64,000 nucleotides of DNA, taken from assembly GCA_965644295.1 (NCBI GenBank), contig CBFFRP010000379.1, positions 1 through 64,000 of the forward strand. The letters run 5' to 3'. The stretch comes from Paraphysomonas bandaiensis. Taxonomy: Eukaryota > Chrysophyceae. Numbering within the stretch: the stretch's first letter is position 1; each line of letters starts with the position of its first letter. This document shows positions 19,174-27,750 of the stretch, piece by piece. Under the pieces are notes generated by a model. It had not been told where the DNA came from, searched no databases, and was given only the letters and a program-made list of their open reading frames with translations. Made by a program: the position numbers and the translations under genes.

Positions 19174-19507
19174 CTATATTATTACAATCATATATTTTTC
19201 TATTCATTAACTCCTCTAATGGGGAATCACTGATATTTTCAGCTATAGTTTCAAGTACTTGCTGCCATCCTGGAATGTGAAAACCTGTCCCATTGGGCAT
19301 ATTTTTTAATACATGACGTATACCTTGTCTTTTAAAAGAATCGTTGTAGTGTAACATATTTATATCTATAACTTCATCTAAGCGTTTTGGTCTGACCTGA
19401 TAATCAAGTTCATCCGGTAGTTCATCCTCTGAGTCGGATGATAAATAATACTGCGTTTCAGAATCATATTGCAATTCGGTTGAATCATTTTCTGTATCAC
19501 TGTTCAT
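19163..19507 (-). CDS. Small acidic protein upstream of penton
   Basis: 114 residues. The first ~40 are very acidic (DSETQYYLSSDSEDELPDEL), followed by LDEVIDINMLHYND and NGTGFHIPGWQQVLETIAEN. It overlaps the penton gene by 11 bp and begins 20 bp after the ATPase gene. A shorter relative sits at the same place in the relic (3692-3907). Function unknown; conserved linkage to the penton gene suggests an assembly role. Confidence 0.65.
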   Translation of the reverse strand: MNSDTENDSTELQYDSETQYYLSSDSEDELPDELDYQVRPKRLDEVIDINMLHYNDSFKRQGIRHVLKNMPNGTGFHIPGWQQVLETIAENISDSPLEELMNRKIYDCNNIDER

Positions 19508-19526
19508 TATATATATTGATTAGATA

Positions 19527-20258
19527 TTAATTATTATCAATTGTCAAAGTATTAAAGTTTTTAAATAATTTGTTTTCAACTGTATCCACATCTAAATGAT
19601 TATAGTTTTTATCATAAACATAATCATAGAGCTCAACCGCATTATCTTTCGTCATATTTAAAAGCTCTGATGTCACAACTGTCCACTCTTGCTGATTTTT
19701 AGGTTTAAACAAAGACATGTTAGTTATTTGTTTTCTCAATGTTAAGGGAAATAAATTATATGATTGTAATGTAAACACAAAAGCAGTATTTAAATGCCTT
19801 GCTTTGATAAGCATTCTGTTTAAATGTTTAATTAAAACATTGTCTTTTAAATGATTTGCATAATCATCAATAATAACTAAATTATATTCTGGAGGTATGC
19901 CCTGCTCTATGTTACTTTCTTTTAAGTTTGATAATTCATCATATATTATATCCAATAATTCCGGTGTTAATTCATGATATACCTTTCCATGCTCACTAAA
20001 TGGATGCTTTTCTACACTGAGAAAGCTACTCTGTGGGGTGATTAAGTATATATTATCAAACTTGGCTCTGTAAAACCTAGATGACTTAAACATTGACAAT
20101 AATAAGCTTGTTTTTCCTGATCCACCAGATCCTATTAAAGTATATATAAACCCATTTCGATGTGGTAAGTGTTCATTGATGTTTGGTATATAGACGTCCA
20201 TAACTTCTTTAATAGGTGCTGTATTAGGCAAATCAGAAGGTGTTTCTGTTATCTTCAT
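19527..20258 (-). CDS. Genome-packaging ATPase, FtsK/HerA type
   Basis: 243 residues. Walker A is LIGSGGSGKT at 41-50, and Walker B is YNLVIIDDYANHL at about 125-137. A sensor-like segment lies at about 158-164 (NTAFVFTLQSYNL). This A32-like family pumps viral DNA into capsids of double-jelly-roll viruses (family knowledge), and the size is normal. It is first in the leftward capsid cluster and is divergent from 20317, with both ATGs preceded by A/T motifs. Confidence 0.9.
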   Translation of the reverse strand: MKITETPSDLPNTAPIKEVMDVYIPNINEHLPHRNGFIYTLIGSGGSGKTSLLLSMFKSSRFYRAKFDNIYLITPQSSFLSVEKHPFSEHGKVYHELTPELLDIIYDELSNLKESNIEQGIPPEYNLVIIDDYANHLKDNVLIKHLNRMLIKARHLNTAFVFTLQSYNLFPLTLRKQITNMSLFKPKNQQEWTVVTSELLNMTKDNAVELYDYVYDKNYNHLDVDTVENKLFKNFNTLTIDNN

Positions 20259-20316
20259 TATATTATGAGTAAATATATTAATATTTTGTAAATATTTTTT
20301 CTACGGTAACTATATA

Positions 20317-20871
20317 ATGGTAGAACCCGAAGAATATATAGAAGAATCAATTCCTTTGACAAAACCAAAAAGACAGGTCAAACAACTCGCAACCATACCA
20401 GAGGAGCCTGTTAACACACCCCAAGCACCTATTCAGTCCACTCCTGTAAAAAAGAAAAGAGTGATGACAAAGCCTAAAACACAAGCCCAACTACAAGCAT
20501 TTGAAAAGGCTAGACAAAAAAGAGCAGAGAATGCTGCAAAGAGGCAACAAGAAAAGGAATTACATTACGCTCAATTATTAGCCAAACATCAAGAAGAGCA
20601 ATCAGTAACAAAGACAGATCCCGAACCAAAACCAACACCAAGGCCTGTTGTTAAACGAGCTCCAAGGCAAAAAATAATATATGATGATTCAGAATCAGAT
20701 GAAGAGGTTATAGTTGTTAAAAGACCATCAAAAAGAAAACCAAAAAAGAAAACAATTGTGGTCGAATCATCAGAATCTGAATCAGAATCAGAAGATGAAC
20801 AAGTATCTATACAAAGACAACCCGCTCCACAAAGACATGTGACTTTTAATTCAGATGATTATTTCGCATAA
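20317..20871 (+). CDS. Charged, low-complexity protein ending SDDYFA
   Basis: 184 residues, mostly Lys, Glu, Pro and Gln. A helix-prone stretch (QLQAFEKARQKRAENAAKRQ) is followed by basic segments and an acidic Ser run (VVESSESESESEDEQ). It is likely disordered and perhaps nuclear (KRPSKRKPKKK). The last residues SDDYFA resemble the ends of the 17989 and 20901 products. It has an ATG after ACTATATA and is 30 bp upstream of the next gene on the same strand. Function unknown. Confidence 0.65.
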   Translation: MVEPEEYIEESIPLTKPKRQVKQLATIPEEPVNTPQAPIQSTPVKKKRVMTKPKTQAQLQAFEKARQKRAENAAKRQQEKELHYAQLLAKHQEEQSVTKTDPEPKPTPRPVVKRAPRQKIIYDDSESDEEVIVVKRPSKRKPKKKTIVVESSESESESEDEQVSIQRQPAPQRHVTFNSDDYFA

Positions 20872-20900
20872 TATTATCTTTCACTATTATATAAATACTA

Positions 20901-21965
20901 ATGAAGGAGAAGAAAATCTATTTATCTCTTGACGACTTACATAAACTTTATGGTATTGCACCAGATTTGATTTTAAAAAGAAAAAGAACAAAGAAAAAGC
21001 GCAAAGCTAAAGGCAAAAAGAAAACTAATTTTGGTACTGGTGTAAATAAGCAATTTGGGGGTGGTGGTGGTGGACCGGCCACTGCAGGTGTGGGTGCTGT
21101 ACATAGCTCAACTATTGACAGAAGAGAGATTGATATATTGCGAGGTCAGTTAAATGAAGCTAAAAACAACCCAAAGAATCCCGCCAATGAAGGTGTTTTG
21201 AGACTTGAAAATGTTCCAGAAGAGTTAAAAGAGACTTTCAAATTTGCAAAATTAGCTAATGACGGGTATGCGACTGGAAATATTAAAGTCTCTAAATCTC
21301 CAGCTGGAAATTTAATTATGGGTCCAACATCTCAAAAACAAAAAACTGCGCAACGTAGAAGAGCCATTGATATATCCAGCAAGGCAGATAATACCATCAA
21401 CCCCGCACCACCAATATCTACAAGCAATGATTTGATGTATACACAGCCATTAGAATTTAAATCAAATGATCAGGTGGAAGAATTAGACGATGGTGTTGAG
21501 GATTTGCCTTTAGAGCCACAAACTAAATTAGCTAAACCAAAAGGCAGAACTCAAAAACAGAAAGAAGCAACAAAACAATTAGTTCAACGTAGTAAAGACA
21601 AGAAAAGCGAAAGATTGAACAGAGAAGGTATGGAGGCAGAGGACTATGATGCCGATAAAGCAATTAGAGCCAAAAATCACTATGAAAAAAGACACATGAG
21701 ACAAGGATTAGAAGGCTTGTTTGTCAATATGGAACCCATTACCGGACAAATGAGTCGAACAAGACGAACAGAAATGAATATAAAACAAAAAGATGAAATA
21801 GAGGATGAGAACATGCATAAACTAAGAACAAAGCATTATGTCCGAACTCATAAAATCAAGCCACCAAGCACACCGGTACCAGCAGAATATTTTACTCCCA
21901 GAAAAGAAAATGAATTTGGCTGGGATGAATGGCGCAGTGATATCTCAGATGATGGTTTCGCTTAA
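20901..21965 (+). CDS. Large basic hypothetical protein ending SDDGFA
   Basis: 354 residues. It begins MKEKKIYLSLDDLHKLYGI, then has a very basic patch (KRKRTKKKRKAKGKKK, about 27-42) suited to nuclear import or DNA binding. A Gly run and a long charged region follow (EALKQ-poor, KRTQ-rich), ending SDISDDGFA. No enzyme motif is present. Together with the two other GFA/YFA-tailed proteins it may be an internal virion component. It is flanked by 30- and 40-bp gaps from neighbours on the same strand. Confidence 0.65.
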   Translation: MKEKKIYLSLDDLHKLYGIAPDLILKRKRTKKKRKAKGKKKTNFGTGVNKQFGGGGGGPATAGVGAVHSSTIDRREIDILRGQLNEAKNNPKNPANEGVLRLENVPEELKETFKFAKLANDGYATGNIKVSKSPAGNLIMGPTSQKQKTAQRRRAIDISSKADNTINPAPPISTSNDLMYTQPLEFKSNDQVEELDDGVEDLPLEPQTKLAKPKGRTQKQKEATKQLVQRSKDKKSERLNREGMEAEDYDADKAIRAKNHYEKRHMRQGLEGLFVNMEPITGQMSRTRRTEMNIKQKDEIEDENMHKLRTKHYVRTHKIKPPSTPVPAEYFTPRKENEFGWDEWRSDISDDGFA

Positions 21966-22004
21966 ATATAAAATGTTTAAATATTTTGTGTCACAATTAT
22001 ATAA

Positions 22005-22508
22005 ATGAGAAAAGTAGTTATTAAAGACAACGACAACAACAGACCTCTTGGAGTTGAAGAAACTAAAGAGATAGAAACTGAAGTTAAACGTGAATGTAGT
22101 TTTAGACATCGATCGATTCCAGACAAAAAACTATTTAATGTTGAGTTAAATGGACTTTCTGACAAAATTAAAGAAATTAAACTCGAAAATCAGCAGTACG
22201 AATTAGTTACTAAAATTCAATCTGTTTTAGATCTCTTTGATCCTGATTCAAATAAATACAATGAACAAATTCTATTATTTACTTGTCAAGCAGTTGAAAA
22301 TTTTATCACAAAACCAAAATCTGGTGATAGAAAACTGGCGGTTGTAGTTGAAGCAGTTAAAAAATATTTCAATAATGACATAGAATTGATTGTCAAAATG
22401 GTTGAGATATTACTACCACGAATTAAAAAAATGAATTTCATTAGACGTAATTGGAAAAGAGTAGCACGTTTTTTTTGCGGTCTGCAGCCGAGCGAGCCGT
22501 CGATATAG
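22005..22508 (+). CDS. Hypothetical protein with possible -1 frameshift extension
   Basis: 167 residues in the zero frame, alpha-helical, with no known motif. Near the end the gene has eight T in a row (22469-22476). Reading CGT TTT TTT TGC gives a short tail and a stop at 22508. A -1 slip there gives instead a tail that includes RSAAERAVDIAITKAFKILL and further hydrophobic residues, stopping at about 22563. The alternative tail looks like a membrane segment and fills the space up to the next gene's leader. So either programmed slippage, a sequencing error or a fresh mutation is involved. The ATG follows ATTATATAA. Confidence 0.65.
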   Translation: MRKVVIKDNDNNRPLGVEETKEIETEVKRECSFRHRSIPDKKLFNVELNGLSDKIKEIKLENQQYELVTKIQSVLDLFDPDSNKYNEQILLFTCQAVENFITKPKSGDRKLAVVVEAVKKYFNNDIELIVKMVEILLPRIKKMNFIRRNWKRVARFFCGLQPSEPSI

Positions 22509-22587
22509 CTATAACAAAAGCTTTTAAAATATTACTATTACCTATGATACTTGCTGTTTTATAATTTTATTGATTATTAATATAATA

Positions 22588-22854
22588 ATGAATAAAGAGA
22601 AACTTAAACAGTATAATCATGAATATTACTTAAAGAATAGAGACACGTTATTGATTCGAAATAGAATTTACTATTTCAATAATAAAGCTAAATGCAATGA
22701 GTATGCTAGAAACTATTATCATACTAAAATTAAAACACTTAAAGAGAACAATGAATATAAGAAATGGGTCCACACAAAAAAGGATACCAAAAGGAAAAAA
22801 CAGAAAAAATATAAAGTTATCGATGATGATACATTTATAATAAATTTTACTTAA
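22588..22854 (+). CDS. Small Tyr/Lys/Asn-rich hypothetical protein
   Basis: 88 residues from the ATG at 22588, preceded by TTAATATAATA. It contains YNHEYYLKNRDTLLIRNR, similar in style to KEYREKNKEKI of the 27751 product and YNKKYYAEKKSAI of the 22851 product. Such Y-x-x-KN repeats often occur near zinc-finger nucleases in giant viruses. The stop codon shares a TTAA with the convergent gene at 22851. Confidence 0.55.
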   Translation: MNKEKLKQYNHEYYLKNRDTLLIRNRIYYFNNKAKCNEYARNYYHTKIKTLKENNEYKKWVHTKKDTKRKKQKKYKVIDDDTFIINFT

Positions 22855-23267
22855 AGATTTCTATGTTTACTTGAACATTTATGTTTAGTTTTTTCAGATT
22901 CTGGAAATGATTCTTGACATCCCCAACAATACATCAATGGATCAGTTTCACGAGAAGGTCGTTTACTGACCGCGCCTCTTGAACCAGCAGGGAGCTGATG
23001 CTTCAGCGAGTCGTCTTGTTTAGATTTCTTGATGTCTTCTAATTCTTGTTTTATTGCTTCTAATTCGCTTGAAACATTTAACTTTGCTTGTCTTCTCTCT
23101 GCCGTTGTCATGCATACTTTTGATGCTTGATGTTTCTTCATATTTTGATGCGATACTATTCTGCCACATTTTAAACATTCTTCTTTTTCAAATAGCTTTG
23201 CACATATTGCGCTTTTCTTTTCAGCGTAGTATTTTTTATTATACTCTCTTCTTGAATCTTTGTTCAT
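22851..23267 (-). CDS. Zinc-finger protein
   Basis: 138 residues. The N-terminal YNKKYYAEKKSAI is followed by the finger CLKCGRIVSHQNMKKHQ ending in a Cys five residues later. A short helix comes next (SELEAIKQELEDIKK), then a second Cys/His cluster, CWGCQESFPESEKTKHKC. The first finger resembles those on the GIY-YIG nuclease and the polymerase tail of this element. A DNA-binding accessory role is likely but not shown. It is convergent with 22588, sharing TTAA at the stops. Confidence 0.65.
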   Translation of the reverse strand: MNKDSRREYNKKYYAEKKSAICAKLFEKEECLKCGRIVSHQNMKKHQASKVCMTTAERRQAKLNVSSELEAIKQELEDIKKSKQDDSLKHQLPAGSRGAVSKRPSRETDPLMYCWGCQESFPESEKTKHKCSSKHRNL

Positions 23268-23357
23268 TATACTATACTCTTATATATTAATTTCTTTTTA
23301 AGTGTTTTTTACTAAATTAGTTTATTTATATTTTTTATATGTGTATTATATATCATT

Positions 23358-24404
23358 ATGAATGATCTTATTAAAAAATATGATATCGATGAAACATTAA
23401 CAAGACCAAGTAAACAAACCAAGAAGAAAAGATATAATCGAATAAAAGATAATATACCACTTAAAGAAAATTATAACTTTATGGCGGATGTGTTGCATTT
23501 ACCAAAAGATAAAAAAGGATATCAATATTTATTAGTTGTTGTTGATTTGGCAACTGATGAGTTTGATATGGAACCAATGAAAACAGAAAACTCTGATGAA
23601 ACTTTAAAAGCAATAAAGGTGATATTTCATCGTAATCATCTTAATAAACCGTACGCTTCTATTCGAACAGATGGCGGTGCATCATTTAAAAAAGGTTTTG
23701 CAAAATATTTGTACGACGAAAGTATATTACATAACGTTGCATTAGCGGGACGACATAAACAAATGTCGGCAGTGGAGAGTTTAAATAGAACATTAGGTAG
23801 ATTTTTCAATGGTTATATGAACAGCATTGAGTTAAAAACTGGAAAAATTTATAGAGAATGGACTGATATAGTTGATAGGCTAAGAATAGATTTGAATAAA
23901 CTAAGAAAAAAAGATGTGTCTGATATTGACTTGGCAACACATAAGTATCCTGTTCCAGACACAACCAAATCAAAACCTAAATATAATGTGGGTGACTTTG
24001 TGTATCGAAAATTAGACAAACCCAAAAATGCTTTAAATGAAACTATTAATTCTGATGTGTTCCGAGAAGGTGACTTCCGCTTTGACCCTATACCTGTACA
24101 AATTAAACAAATATTGTATTATCCTGGAAAAGTTACATACAGATATATGTTAAGTGGTATTAAAAATGCATCCTTTACAGAAGATGAACTAATGCCTGCA
24201 CCTGATGCCGAAGAAGAACAAGTTGAAATTAAAAAGATTCTTGATAAGCGATTTTTTGATGGCGAAAATCACTATCAAGTTTGGATGTATGGAGAGTTAA
24301 AAAAAGACGCGGGATGGTATGCTAAAAGTGATTTACTAAAAACTGTTGATAAAAAGTTATTAGATGATTTTGATAAAAGCATTAAGAAAAAGAAAAAACG
24401 TTAA
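23358..24404 (+). CDS. Retrovirus-like DD35E integrase with chromo-like C-terminus
   Basis: 348 residues. Catalytic acids are visible: D44 in FMADVLHL, D105 in RTDGGASF and E140 in SAVESLNRTLGR, a D-x60-D-x34-E (DD35E) spacing. The core also has YLLVVVDLATDEF. Near the C-terminus, IKKILDKRFFDGENHYQVW followed by GWYAKSDLL resembles a chromodomain. The enzyme is expected to join the terminal repeats to host DNA, matching the short duplication found at the element's ends. All acids are present and the ORF is open, so it may be active. The stop overlaps that of the polymerase gene (shared TTAA). Confidence 0.92.
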   Translation: MNDLIKKYDIDETLTRPSKQTKKKRYNRIKDNIPLKENYNFMADVLHLPKDKKGYQYLLVVVDLATDEFDMEPMKTENSDETLKAIKVIFHRNHLNKPYASIRTDGGASFKKGFAKYLYDESILHNVALAGRHKQMSAVESLNRTLGRFFNGYMNSIELKTGKIYREWTDIVDRLRIDLNKLRKKDVSDIDLATHKYPVPDTTKSKPKYNVGDFVYRKLDKPKNALNETINSDVFREGDFRFDPIPVQIKQILYYPGKVTYRYMLSGIKNASFTEDELMPAPDAEEEQVEIKKILDKRFFDGENHYQVWMYGELKKDAGWYAKSDLLKTVDKKLLDDFDKSIKKKKKR

Positions 24405-25651
24405 CAACATTCTTCAATATGTGTTTTTATGTCCTTGTATTTAAGTCGCTCGTCACACTTTGGACATATATGATTGTATCCATTTACATGTCTCCATTCA
24501 ATCATACCCGAAGTTTTATCTTCTCGCAATAGATTGGGTATATCTAACTTTGGATCTTTCTTAAAAGTAACGTTATCGGTGTGAATACGAATGACGTTAT
24601 CAATATCCTTTAATGCTACTTCTGCTATTTTGTTTCTTGCATATGAAAGCAAAAACGGAAGTAGTCTAATATTGTATTTAAAAGGATTATTCGAATCTAA
24701 AAGTTTGTAATTCTCTTCATCGTTACTATGTGCTGACATATACTTATCCTGTACAATATAATCGCATTCTTTTGTATATCCCCAGTCATAACCTTCATTT
24801 TCTAATTCATCATATGATTTATATATCATATTGTACTGCGTTAACGTTCCCCATAGCGATGACATCAAATGTTTTACAAGTTTATTGTTGGGATACAACT
24901 TTTTTAACTGAATTAAACGATTGTACCATTCTCCAAATATTTCACTAGCTTTTACTAAATCTTTTGTTCTGTATATGTATGCGTTTGGTTTATCATCAAC
25001 AATTAACTCAATATTTACATCAAATTTCTTTTTGTATTTCATTGCATGTTTTAGAGATATATGAGTATATGTATGTTTTGGAGAAAATGAAAATATCTTT
25101 TTAAAGTTTTTATTATCAGATGTAATTTTAACTCTGTATAATCCGTATTTAAGTTTAGAACGTTTTTTTAACTTCTTTAAGTATTTTTCTTTTCCTTTCT
25201 TTGTTGGTATTATAAAATTATCATCTATCAATAAAGATGGATAAAATCCACTAAAATCGTATCCATATGAATTAAATACTCCCGGTTCGCAAAACTGTAA
25301 ACCTGCATTATAACAATCTTGAAAGTATCCATTTTCTATTTTTTTAATCCTGTCATGGTGTTCATATTTTCCTTTACAATATTGCATAAAGACACATTTA
25401 ACAGCGCCCAAGTGTGAATGAAATTTTTTGTAATCAATTGACAAGTTTTTAGTAAATCTCATCTCTCTACACCACGCCCTGAAATCTTTACCATACTGTT
25501 TTATTCCTTCATCTGATGCTTCGTATCCTTTAAACAATTGATACGCATATTCTAATTTCATACATTTCTCATGTGACATGTCTGAAAAGATGTAGTTCTT
25601 AACATCTAAAACTCTGTACATGGCACTATTCATTTTATAATAAAAATACAT
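24401..25651 (-). CDS. polB: Family B DNA polymerase (protein-primed type), polymerase domain only
   Basis: 416 residues, far shorter than the usual protein-primed enzymes. Motif A is YDFSGFYPSLL with D132. Motif B is KHLMSSLWGTL (260-270). Motif C is IHTDNV with D359, in place of the common D-T-D-S; the first Asp position is His. I see no exonuclease motifs in the ~125 residues before motif A. The C-terminus ends in a zinc finger (CPKCDERLKYKDIKTHIEEC). With 402-bp terminal repeats, replication from a protein primer is expected. An alternative start is M7 (25633). No separate exonuclease gene is seen in the element. Confidence 0.85.
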   Translation of the reverse strand: MYFYYKMNSAMYRVLDVKNYIFSDMSHEKCMKLEYAYQLFKGYEASDEGIKQYGKDFRAWCREMRFTKNLSIDYKKFHSHLGAVKCVFMQYCKGKYEHHDRIKKIENGYFQDCYNAGLQFCEPGVFNSYGYDFSGFYPSLLIDDNFIIPTKKGKEKYLKKLKKRSKLKYGLYRVKITSDNKNFKKIFSFSPKHTYTHISLKHAMKYKKKFDVNIELIVDDKPNAYIYRTKDLVKASEIFGEWYNRLIQLKKLYPNNKLVKHLMSSLWGTLTQYNMIYKSYDELENEGYDWGYTKECDYIVQDKYMSAHSNDEENYKLLDSNNPFKYNIRLLPFLLSYARNKIAEVALKDIDNVIRIHTDNVTFKKDPKLDIPNLLREDKTSGMIEWRHVNGYNHICPKCDERLKYKDIKTHIEECC

Positions 25652-25696
25652 TCTATATATTATTATTATATTAATTATTTTTTAAGTAGTTTTATA

Positions 25697-26050
25697 TTAA
25701 ACAAAATTATCCTCAATATCATCGGGTACAAAGGCAGTAATTTGCAATTGTGAGAACTTTGAAAACTTATCTGTGTCTTTGACTCTATTTGCATAATAAT
25801 CTTCTTCATCATCAACATTGAGGTCACTATAAAATCCTTTGAGTGTGCTCCATCTGGCTGCGTTTAAAGCGCGCACCATAAATAGTTTATTTGGATCTGA
25901 ATTTTGCAATCCTTGTACAATATCGCGTACATCTTGAGCAGAGATATTATTCTTTTTGTCATTTCTGTACAATTGTATTGTTCGTTCTTTTCCGTGCTTC
26001 ACAGTTTTCTCTTTGATAATCTTTTTAGTGTAAACAGACTTTTTTACCAT
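25697..26050 (-). CDS. Hypothetical protein between helicase and polymerase
   Basis: 117 residues: a basic N-terminus (KKSVYTKKIIKEKTVKHGKE), a middle helix (SAQDVRDIVQGLQNSDPNK) and an acidic end (PDDIEDNFV). The location between helicase and polymerase on the same strand, with 45-bp gaps, suggests a replication role such as terminal protein or ssDNA-binding factor. This is inference from position only. Confidence 0.6.
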   Translation of the reverse strand: MVKKSVYTKKIIKEKTVKHGKERTIQLYRNDKKNNISAQDVRDIVQGLQNSDPNKLFMVRALNAARWSTLKGFYSDLNVDDEEDYYANRVKDTDKFSKFSQLQITAFVPDDIEDNFV

Positions 26051-26092
26051 TATATATAACTAAACTATATATAATAATTTTTTAAGTACTTT

Positions 26093-27694
26093 TTAATTTA
26101 GTAAATCAATAATTTCATTTAATTCTTCTTTTTCAATTTTTTGTTGTTTAAATATATTTGTTTTAAATGTTTCGGGTATGGGTTCATCGTCATTGTCAGT
26201 ATCATATTCAAAAGTAACTTTCTTAACTTTGACCATCTTAGATTTCTTTAGTTTAACCTCTTCGGGTTCTCTTAATCTATACAATTCATCTTGAAGCTTT
26301 TTTATTTTTTCTTGTAATTTCATATAATCTTCTGCTCTAACATACTGTGCTTTATCATCTGATTTAATGTATTTTGGAACAGGTTCATTTACTTCTTCAA
26401 CACCGTCGGTTAGTGTATAATACTTCTCTGAGATCAAATAATTTTCTAATTCTTTAATATTGCATCGGTACGATCTGCCTTTTTTAGTATTTATTTTCTT
26501 TATGACTTCGTGCTGTTTCATTTCTAGTCCAAACTTTGTAATATTAGTTTTGTATTCAAAGCCATTTTGTTTTAGAAACAAACAATATCTATTGTAGAAG
26601 TCTGTTGCACTTGCTTTTAACTCTTCTGTTTTGTCTAATTCTTCTTGCATGACATTAACTAAAAATTGCGCTGTAATTGGAATATTTCTCTCTTGTAAGT
26701 CATTATAGTAAGATGTTATAGGTCTCTCTTTTTGAAATGACTTTACTTTAATTTTTCTATTCAATAAGTAATCATAAAATGCTCTGTCATATATTCCGCT
26801 GTTTATTTCGTCATGTAAATTGTTAAAATATTCTTCTGAATGCTTTTTCGATGGAATTTTTCTAGCAGTAAAACGCCTATCGTTATGTTCTATTTTAATG
26901 CTGTCAAAGTTGTTAGTTAAAACTACCCAATTTATATGATTTCTCTCGTGCCTTGTTTTTTCTTTCTTTATTCTAATTGAATTTATATCTCTTGTAATTG
27001 CGTTTTTAATTGCCTCAATTATTTCATCCGTCTTTGCTCTTTTACTTTCATTTAGTACGATTAAGCATTTGTGTGATATATCTTCATTAAAGTTCCCACC
27101 AATCAACATATCAATATGATCCTCATTTAAATAGTATTCTGGTCCCAATATTTTAATACCAAAATGATTTAACCCTGTATCTTTACCATCTCCTGGTTTA
27201 GATTGTAGTGACATTGAAACATCTGTTTTATTACCTGTCTGTACTATATATGCAAAATAATCCATCGCATAGTCAAACATTTCATCACCAAATAGGTACT
27301 GATAATGTTTAAACATTAAACTATTTTCAAATTTAAGATCAGTCTTTTTTAATTTTGAAGCTCTCCATCCGTTCCATTGATTGTATTGATCATTTGATAC
27401 TTCCTTACATGGCTCAAATACAATCTCTTTATATGTTCTTATACAAGGGTCTCGCATCCAATCGTTGACAAACATACAATGTTTTTTCTCAGACACTTCT
27501 GTTCCGTCCTTCTTACTTTTTGTTTCAATCTTTGTATAAAATAAGTTTTCATACAATGTTAACATTTCGTGCTTGGATCTCATTACAATCTTTTCATCAA
27601 CAATTTGAACGTATGTAACGGGGTTAATAACTTTGAAGTGAGTCTTTTCAAAAGTAACTTTCAATTCTTTGTAAGAAATTTCTTTACTTGTCAT
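26093..27694 (-). CDS. Superfamily 3 helicase (D5/DUF5906-like)
   Basis: 533 residues. The N-terminal ~150 include a DPCIRTYKEIVFEP segment and YNQWNGW, typical of the linker region of D5-like helicases. Walker A is KPGDGKDTGL (166-175), Walker B CLIVLNE (210-216), and the sensor segment NWVVLTNN (about 255-262), followed by NDRRFTARKI with candidate arginine fingers. The C-terminus has a winged-helix-like region and a coiled coil. No primase motif is seen, so priming probably relies on a protein primer. Expected to unwind DNA during replication. The ATG follows TATATATAA. Confidence 0.88.
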   Translation of the reverse strand: MTSKEISYKELKVTFEKTHFKVINPVTYVQIVDEKIVMRSKHEMLTLYENLFYTKIETKSKKDGTEVSEKKHCMFVNDWMRDPCIRTYKEIVFEPCKEVSNDQYNQWNGWRASKLKKTDLKFENSLMFKHYQYLFGDEMFDYAMDYFAYIVQTGNKTDVSMSLQSKPGDGKDTGLNHFGIKILGPEYYLNEDHIDMLIGGNFNEDISHKCLIVLNESKRAKTDEIIEAIKNAITRDINSIRIKKEKTRHERNHINWVVLTNNFDSIKIEHNDRRFTARKIPSKKHSEEYFNNLHDEINSGIYDRAFYDYLLNRKIKVKSFQKERPITSYYNDLQERNIPITAQFLVNVMQEELDKTEELKASATDFYNRYCLFLKQNGFEYKTNITKFGLEMKQHEVIKKINTKKGRSYRCNIKELENYLISEKYYTLTDGVEEVNEPVPKYIKSDDKAQYVRAEDYMKLQEKIKKLQDELYRLREPEEVKLKKSKMVKVKKVTFEYDTDNDDEPIPETFKTNIFKQQKIEKEELNEIIDLLN

Positions 27695-27750
27695 TTATAT
27701 ATAATACTATATATAAATATTTCCTTAAGTATTTTTAAATTAAATTAAAA

